From contig NZ_SSNL01000004.1 of the NCBI RefSeq assembly GCF_007004735.1, positions 620,001 to 684,000 on the forward strand: a stretch of DNA of 64,000 nucleotides, written 5' to 3'. The DNA is from Salinigranum halophilum (GTDB lineage Archaea; Halobacteriota; Halobacteria; Halobacteriales; Haloferacaceae). Both the position numbers and the translations under genes were made by a program. The notes beneath the pieces are model-generated. The model was not told the origin of the DNA, did no database searches, and saw only the letters and a list, made by a program, of their open reading frames with translations. Shown here in pieces: positions 17,402 through 26,070 of the stretch. How positions within the stretch are numbered: position 1 is the stretch's first letter; the number at the start of each line of letters is the position of its first letter.

Positions 17402-18517
17402 ATGAGTGAAAGTGAAAAATCAACTGCCAGTGGTGATTCCTCTCAGTCCACTCCACAGAGCGTCATCGAGATCGACAACGTGCGGAAAGAATACCCCGGC
17501 GTCGTCGCGAACGACGACATCACGATCGACATCTACGAAGGCGAGTTCTTCACGCTGCTCGGTCCGTCGGGAAGCGGAAAGTCAACCCTGTTACAAATCA
17601 TCACAGGGACCAACACACCGACGAGTGGTGATGTGTACATCAGCGGCCAGCGAGTCAACGACGTGAAACCGTACAACCGGAGCACGAGCCTGATCTTTCA
17701 GGAATACGCGTTGTTCCCGCACATGACCGCTCGGGAGAACGTCGAATTCGGTCTGATGATTCAGGGGGTGGACAAGGCGGAACGCCAGCGGCGGTCGGAT
17801 TCGATGTTCGAGTTGATGGACCTCACGGGGAAAGAAGATCGGAAGATCTCAGCGCTCTCGGGAGGGGAACGCCAGCGGGTGGCCATGGCCCGGAGCCTCA
17901 TCATCGAACCCGACGTGCTCTTGCTCGATGAGGTGTTGAGCGCGCTGGACGTCAACCTCGCGAAAGAGATGCAAGTCGAGCTCAAACGCCTGCAAGAACA
18001 GATCGAGAAGACGTTCGTCTTCGTCACGCACAGTCAAGAAGAGGCGTTCACCATGTCCGACCGAATCGCGATCATGAACAAGGGGAAGGTGGTGCAAGTC
18101 GGGGCCCCACTAGAGGTGTATCAGAACCCCGATTCGGAGTTCGTCGCAGCGTTCCTCGGCGTGAGCAACATCTTCAGTGGGACCGTCACGTCGGTCCACG
18201 GAGAGACGGTCACCATCGATACCGGTGACTATACGTTCACCGTCACGGACACAGCGCAGTCTAGAGACCCCGGAGATGATATCGGCTTCATCATCGCAAA
18301 CGAGCGGCTGAACATCGGTGACGAGGGTGCGAACACGGTGGAAGGGACGATCCGGGACACCATCTTCAAGGGCCCATCGACGGAGTACACCGTTCGACTG
18401 GACAAGTCAGGAGAAGAGGTCACGGTTCACGAGTCCACTGGTGAGGTCCTCCACGAGGAAAAGACATCGGTAACCGTGAGCTTCGAACCGACGGCAGCGA
18501 AGTTACTAAAGAGATAA
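17402..18517 (+). CDS. ABC importer ATPase, spermidine/putrescine (PotA) type
   Basis: A 371-residue ATPase with Walker A GPSGSGKST, signature LSGGERQRVAMA, Walker B VLLLDEVLSALD (V replaces the usual P) and switch histidine VTHSQEEA. The C-terminal 110 residues form the regulatory TOBE-type domain typical of PotA/FbpC-like ATPases. An AT-rich tract precedes ATG 17402 (17350-17400), so the importer may also be transcribed from its own promoter. Together with the next three genes it makes a complete importer. Confidence 0.92.
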   Translation: MSESEKSTASGDSSQSTPQSVIEIDNVRKEYPGVVANDDITIDIYEGEFFTLLGPSGSGKSTLLQIITGTNTPTSGDVYISGQRVNDVKPYNRSTSLIFQEYALFPHMTARENVEFGLMIQGVDKAERQRRSDSMFELMDLTGKEDRKISALSGGERQRVAMARSLIIEPDVLLLDEVLSALDVNLAKEMQVELKRLQEQIEKTFVFVTHSQEEAFTMSDRIAIMNKGKVVQVGAPLEVYQNPDSEFVAAFLGVSNIFSGTVTSVHGETVTIDTGDYTFTVTDTAQSRDPGDDIGFIIANERLNIGDEGANTVEGTIRDTIFKGPSTEYTVRLDKSGEEVTVHESTGEVLHEEKTSVTVSFEPTAAKLLKR

Positions 18518-18581
18518 TGTCTCCCCGCTAAAGAGTTATACACTCATAGAATATTGGCTGATATCAAGTGTTCGTTTTCAT

Positions 18582-18609
18582 ATATGGCGTTCATCGCCAT
18601 ATTTTTAAA
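18582..18609 (+). promoter_or_regulatory. Perfect hairpin followed by a T-rich run between ATPase and binding-protein genes
   Basis: The stem ATATGGCG / CGCCATAT (18582-18589 and 18595-18602, loop TTCAT) runs into TTTTTAAA. It could end part of the transcript before the binding-protein gene, act as an operator, or form the TATA region of a promoter for the abundant binding protein starting at 18636. Differential expression within importer operons is often set at this position. Confidence 0.5.
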
Positions 18610-18635
18610 CTACTCTTTCCCTTGGATGCGTGTTC

Positions 18636-19931
18636 ATGAAATCGAACGAGAAATCTAGGCGGGATGTTCTCAGAATCACGGGCGCGACGGCTGGTGCAGG
18701 CGTGATCGGGGGGCTCGCTGGCTGTACGGGCTCTGGTGGCGCTGGTGGCTCGAGTGATGAGAGTTCGGGCGACGAGAGTTCCGGCGGCGAGAGTGCCGAG
18801 AGCGGGTCGTCACAGACCGAATCGAGCTCCGAGAGTGTCGGCGAACTCAACTACTGGGGCATTTCGACGACGTTCCCGTCAGAGTGGACGCCGTTCACCG
18901 ACGAGAGCGGAATCAGCATCAACGGTCAGACCGCTCCCTGGCGGCAGGGACAGGTCATCAATAACATGGTTCGTGGCTCGGCGGCGTCCGACTACGACGT
19001 CGTCAACATGGACGTGACGATCACTCGTCCGGTCGCTGAACAGGGTGCGATTGTGAACATGGATGTCGAGAGCCTCCCACTGTGGGAGGAAACGTACGAA
19101 GAGGTCAAGACCAACGGGCCCACCGCGACGGACTACAACGGCGACAGAGAGTGGGACGTCGATGCGGAGACGGGCGACCAGTGGGCAATGACCGCCGTCC
19201 AAAACGGTGACTCCGTCGGGTACCTCCCCGAATACATCGGCGACCCATCGACTGTCAGTTCGTACGGAATCCTCTTCGATGACGAGTTCAATGGCAAGAC
19301 GTCGATGGAAGCGGGGTGGGCAACGGCGTTCACCAAGGTCGCGAACTATCTGAAATACAACAACCTCGCGGACATCTCCACGCTCGATATCCAGATTCCG
19401 ACCGAAGAATCAATCGACACCGTCATGGAGTTCATGTTGGAGCAGAAAGACGATGGACAGTTCCGCACGTTCTGGAGTGGCTGGGAGTCCGCCGTGAACT
19501 TGCTTGCATCGGGTGAGGTCTGGGCGATGGGAACGTGGGAGCCGGTGGTGTTCGCGCTCCGTAACGACCAGAACATCGACGCACAGTACCTCACCCCCGA
19601 CGAGGGATGGTCGCTGTGGGGAGAGGCTCCATGGATGACCACCGGTGCAGTCGAGCAAGGGAAACGAGACGCTGTCCGCAACCTGGTCAACTGGATGATC
19701 GATGGGTACTATGGCGCAGAGATGATCGAACTCCGCGGCTATCTCCCGGCCTCCGCGCGTGGTATCCAGTACGCAGAGGAGAACGACGGCTACGACGCCG
19801 AGTTCCATGCGAACCGGCACGAACTCGTTCGTGCGAAGTTGCAGGACGAACGGAGCGTCTACGGATACAACTTCCCGGACCCCGAGACGTTCCAGTACGT
19901 CAATAGTCAGTGGAGTCGGCTGTCCGGATAA
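18636..19931 (+). CDS. Extracellular substrate-binding lipoprotein, PotD-like
   Basis: A 431-residue protein from ATG 18636. The Tat signal (KSRRDVLRITGATAG) ends at lipobox LAGC, followed by a Gly/Ser/Glu linker typical of haloarchaeal lipoproteins. The mature part has the periplasmic-binding-protein type II pattern of polyamine binders, with LNYWGIST near its start and repeated W and Y positions. The ligand is not predictable; polyamine, an opine-like compound or an amino-acid derivative are possible. It is followed by two permease genes. Confidence 0.9.
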   Translation: MKSNEKSRRDVLRITGATAGAGVIGGLAGCTGSGGAGGSSDESSGDESSGGESAESGSSQTESSSESVGELNYWGISTTFPSEWTPFTDESGISINGQTAPWRQGQVINNMVRGSAASDYDVVNMDVTITRPVAEQGAIVNMDVESLPLWEETYEEVKTNGPTATDYNGDREWDVDAETGDQWAMTAVQNGDSVGYLPEYIGDPSTVSSYGILFDDEFNGKTSMEAGWATAFTKVANYLKYNNLADISTLDIQIPTEESIDTVMEFMLEQKDDGQFRTFWSGWESAVNLLASGEVWAMGTWEPVVFALRNDQNIDAQYLTPDEGWSLWGEAPWMTTGAVEQGKRDAVRNLVNWMIDGYYGAEMIELRGYLPASARGIQYAEENDGYDAEFHANRHELVRAKLQDERSVYGYNFPDPETFQYVNSQWSRLSG

Positions 19932-19964
19932 CGGCACGCGAACACCTACCTACTCTCTCGAGTC

Positions 19965-20915
19965 ATGGCAACAGAAGACAAAACCACGACAGACGAATTT
20001 GAAACTCAAACCCGGTCGCCCCCATCAGCGAAGCGGACATCTGGCCTCATCAGGCTCGTGTTGGAGCACGACCGTCTCCGGTTCTACCTGCAGTTGCTTC
20101 CCGCGGCGCTCATGCTCGGCGTCTTCATGTTCGTCCCGATCTTGGCCATCATCGTTCTCAGCTTCGCGCAGCCGTCACCGTTCGGGATTGAGTTGGGCTT
20201 CGAGATTCAGAACTATCTCGACTTCTTCACCACGTATCGGTTCACTCGGTTCATCGATACGGTCCTGGCCGGGGTGCTTCAGGTCGGCATCGCCTTCGTG
20301 GTCGGGTTCCCCCTCGCGTACTATACGGGGATCCGGATGCGGGGCTCGAAGTACACGTTCCCGATCTTGTTGCTGTTTACGATTCCGTTCCTCACGAACT
20401 ACATCATGCGGACGCTGTCGTGGATCGCGTTCCTCGGCCGTGAGGGCGTGTTCAACACCGTGTTGGTGTCACTCGGCATCGTCAGTGCTCCCCTCGAGTG
20501 GATGCTCTACTCCGACTTCGCTGTTCACGTGAGTCTCATCGCGAGTTACGTCCCGTATCTGCTGTTCCCGACGTGGTTAGCCATGAGCCGAATCGACGAC
20601 GACGTCCTCCGCGCGAGCGGTGACCTCGGCGCGAGTCCACTACAGACGTTCCGCTACATCGTCATGCCGCTGGCGATGCCCGGCGCAGTGATCGGCGCGA
20701 TCTTCGTGTTCGTCGGGGTGCTTGGAGAGGGAACCGTCCCGACCCTCCTCGGCGGACCGAACGTCACCTACATCGTCACGAGCATCAACAACGCGGTCTC
20801 GGGGCTCAACCTCCCGCTCGCCAGCGCCATCAGTACGACGCTGATGATCGTTGCAGGCGTTATTCTCCTCGTGTGGGAACGGGTCTTCGGGTTGCAGAGT
20901 ATTGGTGAGATCTAA
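19965..20915 (+). CDS. ABC importer permease 1 (PotB-like)
   Basis: A 316-residue membrane protein with a soluble N-terminus of about 40 residues, then six predicted helices. The EAA loop that docks on the ATPase is visible as RASGDLGASPLQTFRYIVMPLAMPG. It starts 33 bp after the binding-protein gene, and its stop is 1 bp from the next start, so it is coupled to the second permease. Confidence 0.9.
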   Translation: MATEDKTTTDEFETQTRSPPSAKRTSGLIRLVLEHDRLRFYLQLLPAALMLGVFMFVPILAIIVLSFAQPSPFGIELGFEIQNYLDFFTTYRFTRFIDTVLAGVLQVGIAFVVGFPLAYYTGIRMRGSKYTFPILLLFTIPFLTNYIMRTLSWIAFLGREGVFNTVLVSLGIVSAPLEWMLYSDFAVHVSLIASYVPYLLFPTWLAMSRIDDDVLRASGDLGASPLQTFRYIVMPLAMPGAVIGAIFVFVGVLGEGTVPTLLGGPNVTYIVTSINNAVSGLNLPLASAISTTLMIVAGVILLVWERVFGLQSIGEI

Positions 20916-20916
20916 C

Positions 20917-21789
20917 ATGGCAACTGATACGAACTCCGTCAAGAACCGGCGAAAGCGAATCTGGGGTGTCTTCCCAACGGACCCAGTCGAGTGGGTGCAT
21001 GCATCAACGAGAAGTCGGATGTGGAAGCTCTTCGTGGCGTTTTGGGTGCTGTACATCCTCGCGCCACCGGTGATGCTCGTGTTCATCTCCTTCGACACGG
21101 CCTCGTACATCCGCATCCCACAACAGATCAGTCTGGAACGGTACCAGCTGATGATTCAGAACCCGAACGTCATCGATGCGATTACCGAGTCGTTGAAATA
21201 CGCGGTCATCACAACGGTGTTCGCGCCGTTGCTCGCGCTCCTCACCGTTCTCGCGTACCGGAAGGTGCGTCGGAAGGCCCTGTTCGTCGCACTGATCATC
21301 TTACCCCTGTTCATCCCGGGTGTCGTCCACGGCATCGGGCTACTCATCTTCTTCCAACAGCTCGGTATCCAAGAGCAGCTCGTTCGAGTGAGTGTCGCTC
21401 ACATCCTGTGGGCGTTCCCCTTCGCGTTCCTCGTGTTGCTGACCAGTATGTCGTCTGTCTCAGAGGAACTGCTCCGCGCGGGTGCCGACCTCGGGGCAAA
21501 CGAGTTCCAGACGTTCCGGTACATCGTCTTCCCGCTAATCAAGCCGGGAATCATCAGCGCGACGATCTTCAGCTTCGTCCTCTCGTTCAACGAGTTCTCG
21601 AGGACCTTCTATCTGCTCGGGAACACGAACACAGTCCCGACGTTCGTGTGGGCAAGTCTCCAAGTGGAGTTCTCGCGCGAGCTCTACGCAGTCGCGGGGT
21701 CTGCGGTGATGCTCTCGCTAGGACTCATCGGCATCGGAATCTTCTACCTCTATCTCGAGTCGAGTCGAGCCCAAGAAGACCACCAGTAA
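20917..21789 (+). CDS. ABC importer permease 2 (PotC-like)
   Basis: A 290-residue membrane protein from ATG 20917. Six helices are expected, and the EAA loop reads RAGADLGANEFQTFRYIVFPLIKPG. It forms a heterodimer with the preceding permease. Only 15 bp separate its stop from the first chaperonin-like gene, which argues that the importer and the chaperonin paralogues are on one transcript. Confidence 0.9.
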   Translation: MATDTNSVKNRRKRIWGVFPTDPVEWVHASTRSRMWKLFVAFWVLYILAPPVMLVFISFDTASYIRIPQQISLERYQLMIQNPNVIDAITESLKYAVITTVFAPLLALLTVLAYRKVRRKALFVALIILPLFIPGVVHGIGLLIFFQQLGIQEQLVRVSVAHILWAFPFAFLVLLTSMSSVSEELLRAGADLGANEFQTFRYIVFPLIKPGIISATIFSFVLSFNEFSRTFYLLGNTNTVPTFVWASLQVEFSRELYAVAGSAVMLSLGLIGIGIFYLYLESSRAQEDHQ

Positions 21790-21804
21790 CTCACCAGCAC
21801 GCAA

Positions 21805-23460
21805 ATGCAAACACACCACTCGGCCACGCCGTCCGCTCCTGAAGAACACTCACGCGGTGCAGAGCGAACAGCTCTGGACGCGGCGATCAGTCTCGCAGCA
21901 CTCTTCAAGACGTGCTTGGGTCCGGATGGACGGAACAAACTGATCGCGACGGGAGAGGAGACCATCGTCACAAACGATATCCATCGGATATTCGACGCAG
22001 TGGACATCCCGGACCCAGTCGGTCGATTCGTCGTCCAGCATGTCGTCGCTCAGAAAGAAGACGTCGGCGATGGCTCCTTGACGACGCTCCTGCTCGCCGG
22101 TGCACTCTGTCGGAACGCAGACCGGCTCCTCGACGACGGCTACCGAAGAGCCACGATCGAAGACGGCTACGACCAAGCGCGGGCAGAAGCGCTGGCGGAA
22201 CTACAGCGGAGCGAGCGAGCGATCGGTGAACGCTCGACCGACAGAGCGAGCGCAGTACGGGGAGTCGCTCGTGGGGCACTCAACAGCTTCCGAGCCGAGC
22301 TCGTCGATATCGTTGTCGACGCCGCGACGCAAATCCACACCGAACGCCGGAAACGCAATCGTGGGCTCGACCTCTCGGACATCCGCATCCGGCTCGACGA
22401 CAAAGTGGACGACGCACCCGTCGAACTCATTCAGGGGCTCGTTCTCGACCGTGACGTCGTTCACGAATCCATGGCTCGGCGAGTCGAGCAGCCACGTATC
22501 GCGATCATCGGTGGGGGGAAGAAAGCCGGAAGCGGTATCGAGGAGCGCTCGCTGTTTCGCGCCGGTGGTTCTGACGGAGAAGGACGGACAGAGGTAACCT
22601 TCTCCGCGAGCGACGCGGATGATATCACCGCACTTCGTGAAGCCGAAGCGGCGCAAGTGCGTGCTCAGGTCGCTCGACTCGAGGACACACACGTCGATGC
22701 CGTGTTCTGTACGATGGGAATCAGCGACGTCGCCAAGCGACTGTTACACGACGCCGACATCACCGCGTTTCGCACACTGACCGAAACGGACGCGGCCCTG
22801 CTCGCTCGCGCGACCGGCGGGACTGTAGTCTTGGATATCGCCGATTTGACCGAGGAAGCCATCGGAACCGCTGGACGCCTCGTGGTCGATTCGACTGACG
22901 ACCCGACCGTCACCATCGCAGGCTGTCCTGCGGGAACGGTTGCGACGCTGCGTGTCTCCGGAGCACTCGGGGAGTATCGGACAGAGCGAGAGCGCGATTT
23001 TCGAGCCGCGATGGCGGTGGTGCTGGATGTCTTGAGCGAAGAGACCGTCGTCCCTGCCGGCGGTGGAATCGAGATACGACTGGCCACGGCCGTGCGAGAG
23101 CGTGCACGGACCGTCGGCGACCGACGTGCAGTGGCGATGGACGCGTATGCGGATGCACTCGAGGAGATTCCGCGAACCCTGGCAACCAACGGCGGTGTGG
23201 CTGCCATCGACATCGTTACCGAACTCCGTCGGTGCGAGGACAGCGGGTTCGACACAGCGAGTGGTGACGTTCGCGAGGCGTTCCCTGCGGGCCCGCTCGT
23301 GAGCCCGCGAGTCGTCTCCGCGTCTCTCGACACGGCGACACACATCGCGACGCGACTGGTTCGAATCGACGACGTACTCACAGGCGGTGAGGACGAGGAG
23401 TGGATTTCGGCTGACGAAATCGACCCACGCCCGGTACCGTCGCGCGACTTCGACTACTGA
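21805..23460 (+). CDS. Divergent group II chaperonin paralogue A (thermosome-like, catalytic Asp lost)
   Basis: A 551-residue TCP-1/cpn60 family protein. Recognisable landmarks are LGPDGRNKLI (normally LGPKGMDKML), TND (normally TNDGATI), VGDGSLTTLLLAGALC at 87-102 (normally GDGTTTAVVLAG), VVPAGGGIEIRLA and the C-terminal VRIDDVL. The aspartate that activates water for ATP hydrolysis (in the DA of EDAL in ordinary haloarchaeal subunits) aligns with A401 in RAAM, so hydrolysis should be lost or weak. The glycine-rich Met tail of standard thermosome subunits is absent. It is co-oriented with the importer upstream and paralogue B downstream, a setting not typical for a housekeeping chaperonin. 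Confidence 0.88.
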   Translation: MQTHHSATPSAPEEHSRGAERTALDAAISLAALFKTCLGPDGRNKLIATGEETIVTNDIHRIFDAVDIPDPVGRFVVQHVVAQKEDVGDGSLTTLLLAGALCRNADRLLDDGYRRATIEDGYDQARAEALAELQRSERAIGERSTDRASAVRGVARGALNSFRAELVDIVVDAATQIHTERRKRNRGLDLSDIRIRLDDKVDDAPVELIQGLVLDRDVVHESMARRVEQPRIAIIGGGKKAGSGIEERSLFRAGGSDGEGRTEVTFSASDADDITALREAEAAQVRAQVARLEDTHVDAVFCTMGISDVAKRLLHDADITAFRTLTETDAALLARATGGTVVLDIADLTEEAIGTAGRLVVDSTDDPTVTIAGCPAGTVATLRVSGALGEYRTERERDFRAAMAVVLDVLSEETVVPAGGGIEIRLATAVRERARTVGDRRAVAMDAYADALEEIPRTLATNGGVAAIDIVTELRRCEDSGFDTASGDVREAFPAGPLVSPRVVSASLDTATHIATRLVRIDDVLTGGEDEEWISADEIDPRPVPSRDFDY

Positions 23461-23498
23461 ACGCCCCAACAGAAGCGACGAGAATCCACCGACTACAC

Positions 23499-25079
23499 AT
23501 GCGCGACATCCCCGAAAGCGAAAGTGAGATTGCAGGAATCGTCAGCCCGGAGACAACCCGTTCCGGGCCGAAATCGGCCCGTGAGATCAATCTCTCGGCG
23601 GTTCAATCCGTCGTCGAGACGGTCAGGTCGACGCTTGGCCCTCGCGGGAAAGACAAGTTGATCGAGAAGCCGGATGGCGAAGTGCTGATCACGAACGACT
23701 CCGAGACGATCCTGTCTGAGACGGCAGTATCAAATCCAGTTGCATCCCTGACGATCAGCGTGGCGAAGGCGGTCGGACAGGAGTACCACGACGGATCGAC
23801 GACAGCGGTGATACTGACCGGCGCGCTGCTTGACGCTGCGGAGTCTCTCATCGAACAGGGCGTCGCGCCGAACGTGGTTGCGCGTGGATTCGAACGCGCA
23901 CGACAGTGTGCCGATCGCTCGCTCGATGACGTGATGATACCGGGTGGCTGGAACGTCGAGGTACTGACGCATGTCGCAGAGACCGCGACGACCGGAACCG
24001 GACTCGGCATGGCGGGGTCCGACGTGGCGACGCTGGTCGTCGAGGCGGCAGAGCTGGTTCGGGACGCTGACTCGTTCGACCCAGACCGGATACGAATCGT
24101 GACACAGACCGGGCAGTCTCCAGCGACCTCGACTGTGAGCCGTACGGTTGCATTGGCCAAGGACCCAGTGCGGCAAGCGATGCCGGACGAGGTTATCGAT
24201 GGCCGTGTCCTCTTCATCCGTGGTTCTCTCGAGCTTTCGGATACCAACCAAAAGACGTCTATCGTCATCGAGGATGTCGACTCGTTCACGCGCTTCCACG
24301 AGCGAGAGGCCACCGAGATTCGCGACCTCGCTGGACGCGTCGTCGACCTCGGTGCTGACGCCGTCCTCTGTTCGAGGAGCATCGCCGACGAGGCACAGTC
24401 CGTCCTGAGCCGCGAAAACGTCCTGGCGATCCGCCAAGTGGATGAGGACGCACTCAATACGATCGCAGCCTCACTCGGCGGAACGGTCGTCTCGAGCGTC
24501 ACGGAAGCGACCACCGACGACCTCGGCTCCGGTGACTTCCGACGCGACCCGGACGACGAGTTGTTCTGTATCGAAGGCAACGGGGAGCCACGACCGACGA
24601 TCATCATCCGCGGCCCGACACAGGGGATGGTCGACGAACTCAGCCAGCACGTAGAGACAGGACTCGAAATCGTCGCCGGGGCGAGTGACGGCGGCGTCGT
24701 CGGCGGAGCAGGAGCGCTCGAGGTGGAACTCAGCCACAGGCTCCGCCGGGCCGCACGGGGGATCGACGGCCGAGAGCAACTCGCGTTCGAGGCGTTTGCA
24801 GATGCCTTAGAGCAGATTCCACAGACGCTCGGAGAAAACGCCGGTCTTGACCCGGTCGATGCACTCGTCTCACTCCGGACAGCACACGCGAGCGGTGATC
24901 GCTGGGCTGGCATCGGGGAAAACGGAGACATCATCAACGCCGTCGACACGAACGTGTACGAGCCCGTCGAGATGAAACGACAGGTGTTGAAGAGTGCGAC
25001 CGAGGCAGCGACACTGGTCTTACGTATCGACGATGTCCTGACAGTCGATGCGTTATCCGAGTCGCTCAGCTCGGACTGA
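23499..25079 (+). CDS. Divergent group II chaperonin paralogue B (thermosome-like, catalytic Asp lost)
   Basis: A 526-residue family member closer to normal than A. Landmarks are LGPRGKDKLIEK, ITNDSETIL, HDGSTTAVILTGALL at 97-111, VVGGAGALEVEL, GREQLAFEAFADALEQIPQTLGENAGLDPVDAL, DRWAGIG and LRIDDVL. The catalytic aspartate position is T387 (VETGL in place of VEDAL). The metal and phosphate-binding D98 and neighbouring T residues remain. It probably still binds ATP. Two dead-looking subunits side by side suggest a heteromeric ring, or regulatory partners of the main thermosome; this is inference. It ends the co-directional cluster and converges with the SDR gene. Confidence 0.88.
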   Translation: MRDIPESESEIAGIVSPETTRSGPKSAREINLSAVQSVVETVRSTLGPRGKDKLIEKPDGEVLITNDSETILSETAVSNPVASLTISVAKAVGQEYHDGSTTAVILTGALLDAAESLIEQGVAPNVVARGFERARQCADRSLDDVMIPGGWNVEVLTHVAETATTGTGLGMAGSDVATLVVEAAELVRDADSFDPDRIRIVTQTGQSPATSTVSRTVALAKDPVRQAMPDEVIDGRVLFIRGSLELSDTNQKTSIVIEDVDSFTRFHEREATEIRDLAGRVVDLGADAVLCSRSIADEAQSVLSRENVLAIRQVDEDALNTIAASLGGTVVSSVTEATTDDLGSGDFRRDPDDELFCIEGNGEPRPTIIIRGPTQGMVDELSQHVETGLEIVAGASDGGVVGGAGALEVELSHRLRRAARGIDGREQLAFEAFADALEQIPQTLGENAGLDPVDALVSLRTAHASGDRWAGIGENGDIINAVDTNVYEPVEMKRQVLKSATEAATLVLRIDDVLTVDALSESLSSD

Positions 25080-25115
25080 ACGCCACGCGTCGCCGTTGAG
25101 CACCCTGTGCGATCA

Positions 25116-25871
25116 TCAATGCATTGCGTCGCCACCGTCCGGGCTCAGGACCTGCCCGGTGTAGTAGTCACTCTCGTCGGACGCAAGGAACACGGCGGTC
25201 GGAGCAACGTCTTCGACAGTCCCAAATCGTTTCATCGGGAGTTCCGCAGCTTTGGCGGTCTTCCACTCCGCTGTGATGTCGTCCATCAACGGGGTCTCGA
25301 TCGGCCCGGGTGCGATGGCGTTCACGTTCACTGTTGGTGAGACCTCACGGGCGAGAGCACGAGTCATCCCGATGACACCCGCTTTCGCTGCGGAGTAGTG
25401 AACTAACTCCTCACCCCCTTTGATCCCGAGTTGTGATGCGACATTGATGATCTTCCCCGACCCCCGGTCCAACATCCCTGGCAAGACGAACCGAGTGACG
25501 AGAAAGACCCCACGGAGGTCGACGTGCATCGTTTCGTCCCACATCTCGACCGACATCTCAGCGAGTGGAGACTGCGTGAGTATGCCGGCGTTGTTCACGA
25601 GGACGTCCGGTGTTCCGTACGCCTCTTCTACCTCCTGCACCATCGAACGAACGCTGTCTTCACTGCTCACGTCCGCTTCCAGTAACACGCCGTTGCCCCC
25701 GTTCTCCTCGATAGACCTGAGAACGTCCTCTGCGCGCTCTCGTTCGCCCTCGAACGGGGGATAGTTGATACCGACTGTCGCGCCGGCGGCTGCGAGTGCA
25801 GTGACGATTCCTCTTCCGATTCCGCTCGTCGAACCAGTGACGAGTGCGACTGTCTCATCCAATCTCGACAT
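25116..25871 (-). CDS. Short-chain dehydrogenase/reductase, FabG-like
   Basis: A 251-residue SDR from ATG 25871. The nucleotide-binding TGSTSGIGRG, the NNAG motif (VLVNNAGIL), the catalytic serine in INVASQLG, and YSAAK with catalytic Y and K are all visible, followed by PGPIETPL. It is likely a 3-oxoacyl reductase or sugar/alcohol dehydrogenase using NADP(H) or NAD(H). The enzyme is convergent with the chaperonin cluster, so it is probably not part of that operon. A longer upstream frame is rejected because the coding pattern begins at MSRLDE. Confidence 0.9.
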   Translation of the reverse strand: MSRLDETVALVTGSTSGIGRGIVTALAAAGATVGINYPPFEGERERAEDVLRSIEENGGNGVLLEADVSSEDSVRSMVQEVEEAYGTPDVLVNNAGILTQSPLAEMSVEMWDETMHVDLRGVFLVTRFVLPGMLDRGSGKIINVASQLGIKGGEELVHYSAAKAGVIGMTRALAREVSPTVNVNAIAPGPIETPLMDDITAEWKTAKAAELPMKRFGTVEDVAPTAVFLASDESDYYTGQVLSPDGGDAMH

Positions 25872-26070
25872 ACATCGAGGATATCTGTGTGTTAGCAACC
25901 AAAAAGGTTCTATACGGGCAATTAGCTTGAATGAACGTATGAGATGGGTGGCTTTCCCAAACTTGCGTGGGATTCTTGGAGACCATCTTCGGTGACGGCC
26001 GTCGACAGCAGCATCGGGCGCGGTCATCTCGACCCCCGCAACACAGGGCTTGACCGAGTCGTGCTGACCA

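Noticed and set aside
23603-25135. 510-codon minus frame over chaperonin paralogue B
   Set aside because: Ser/Arg-rich shadow; the plus frame holds all chaperonin landmarks.
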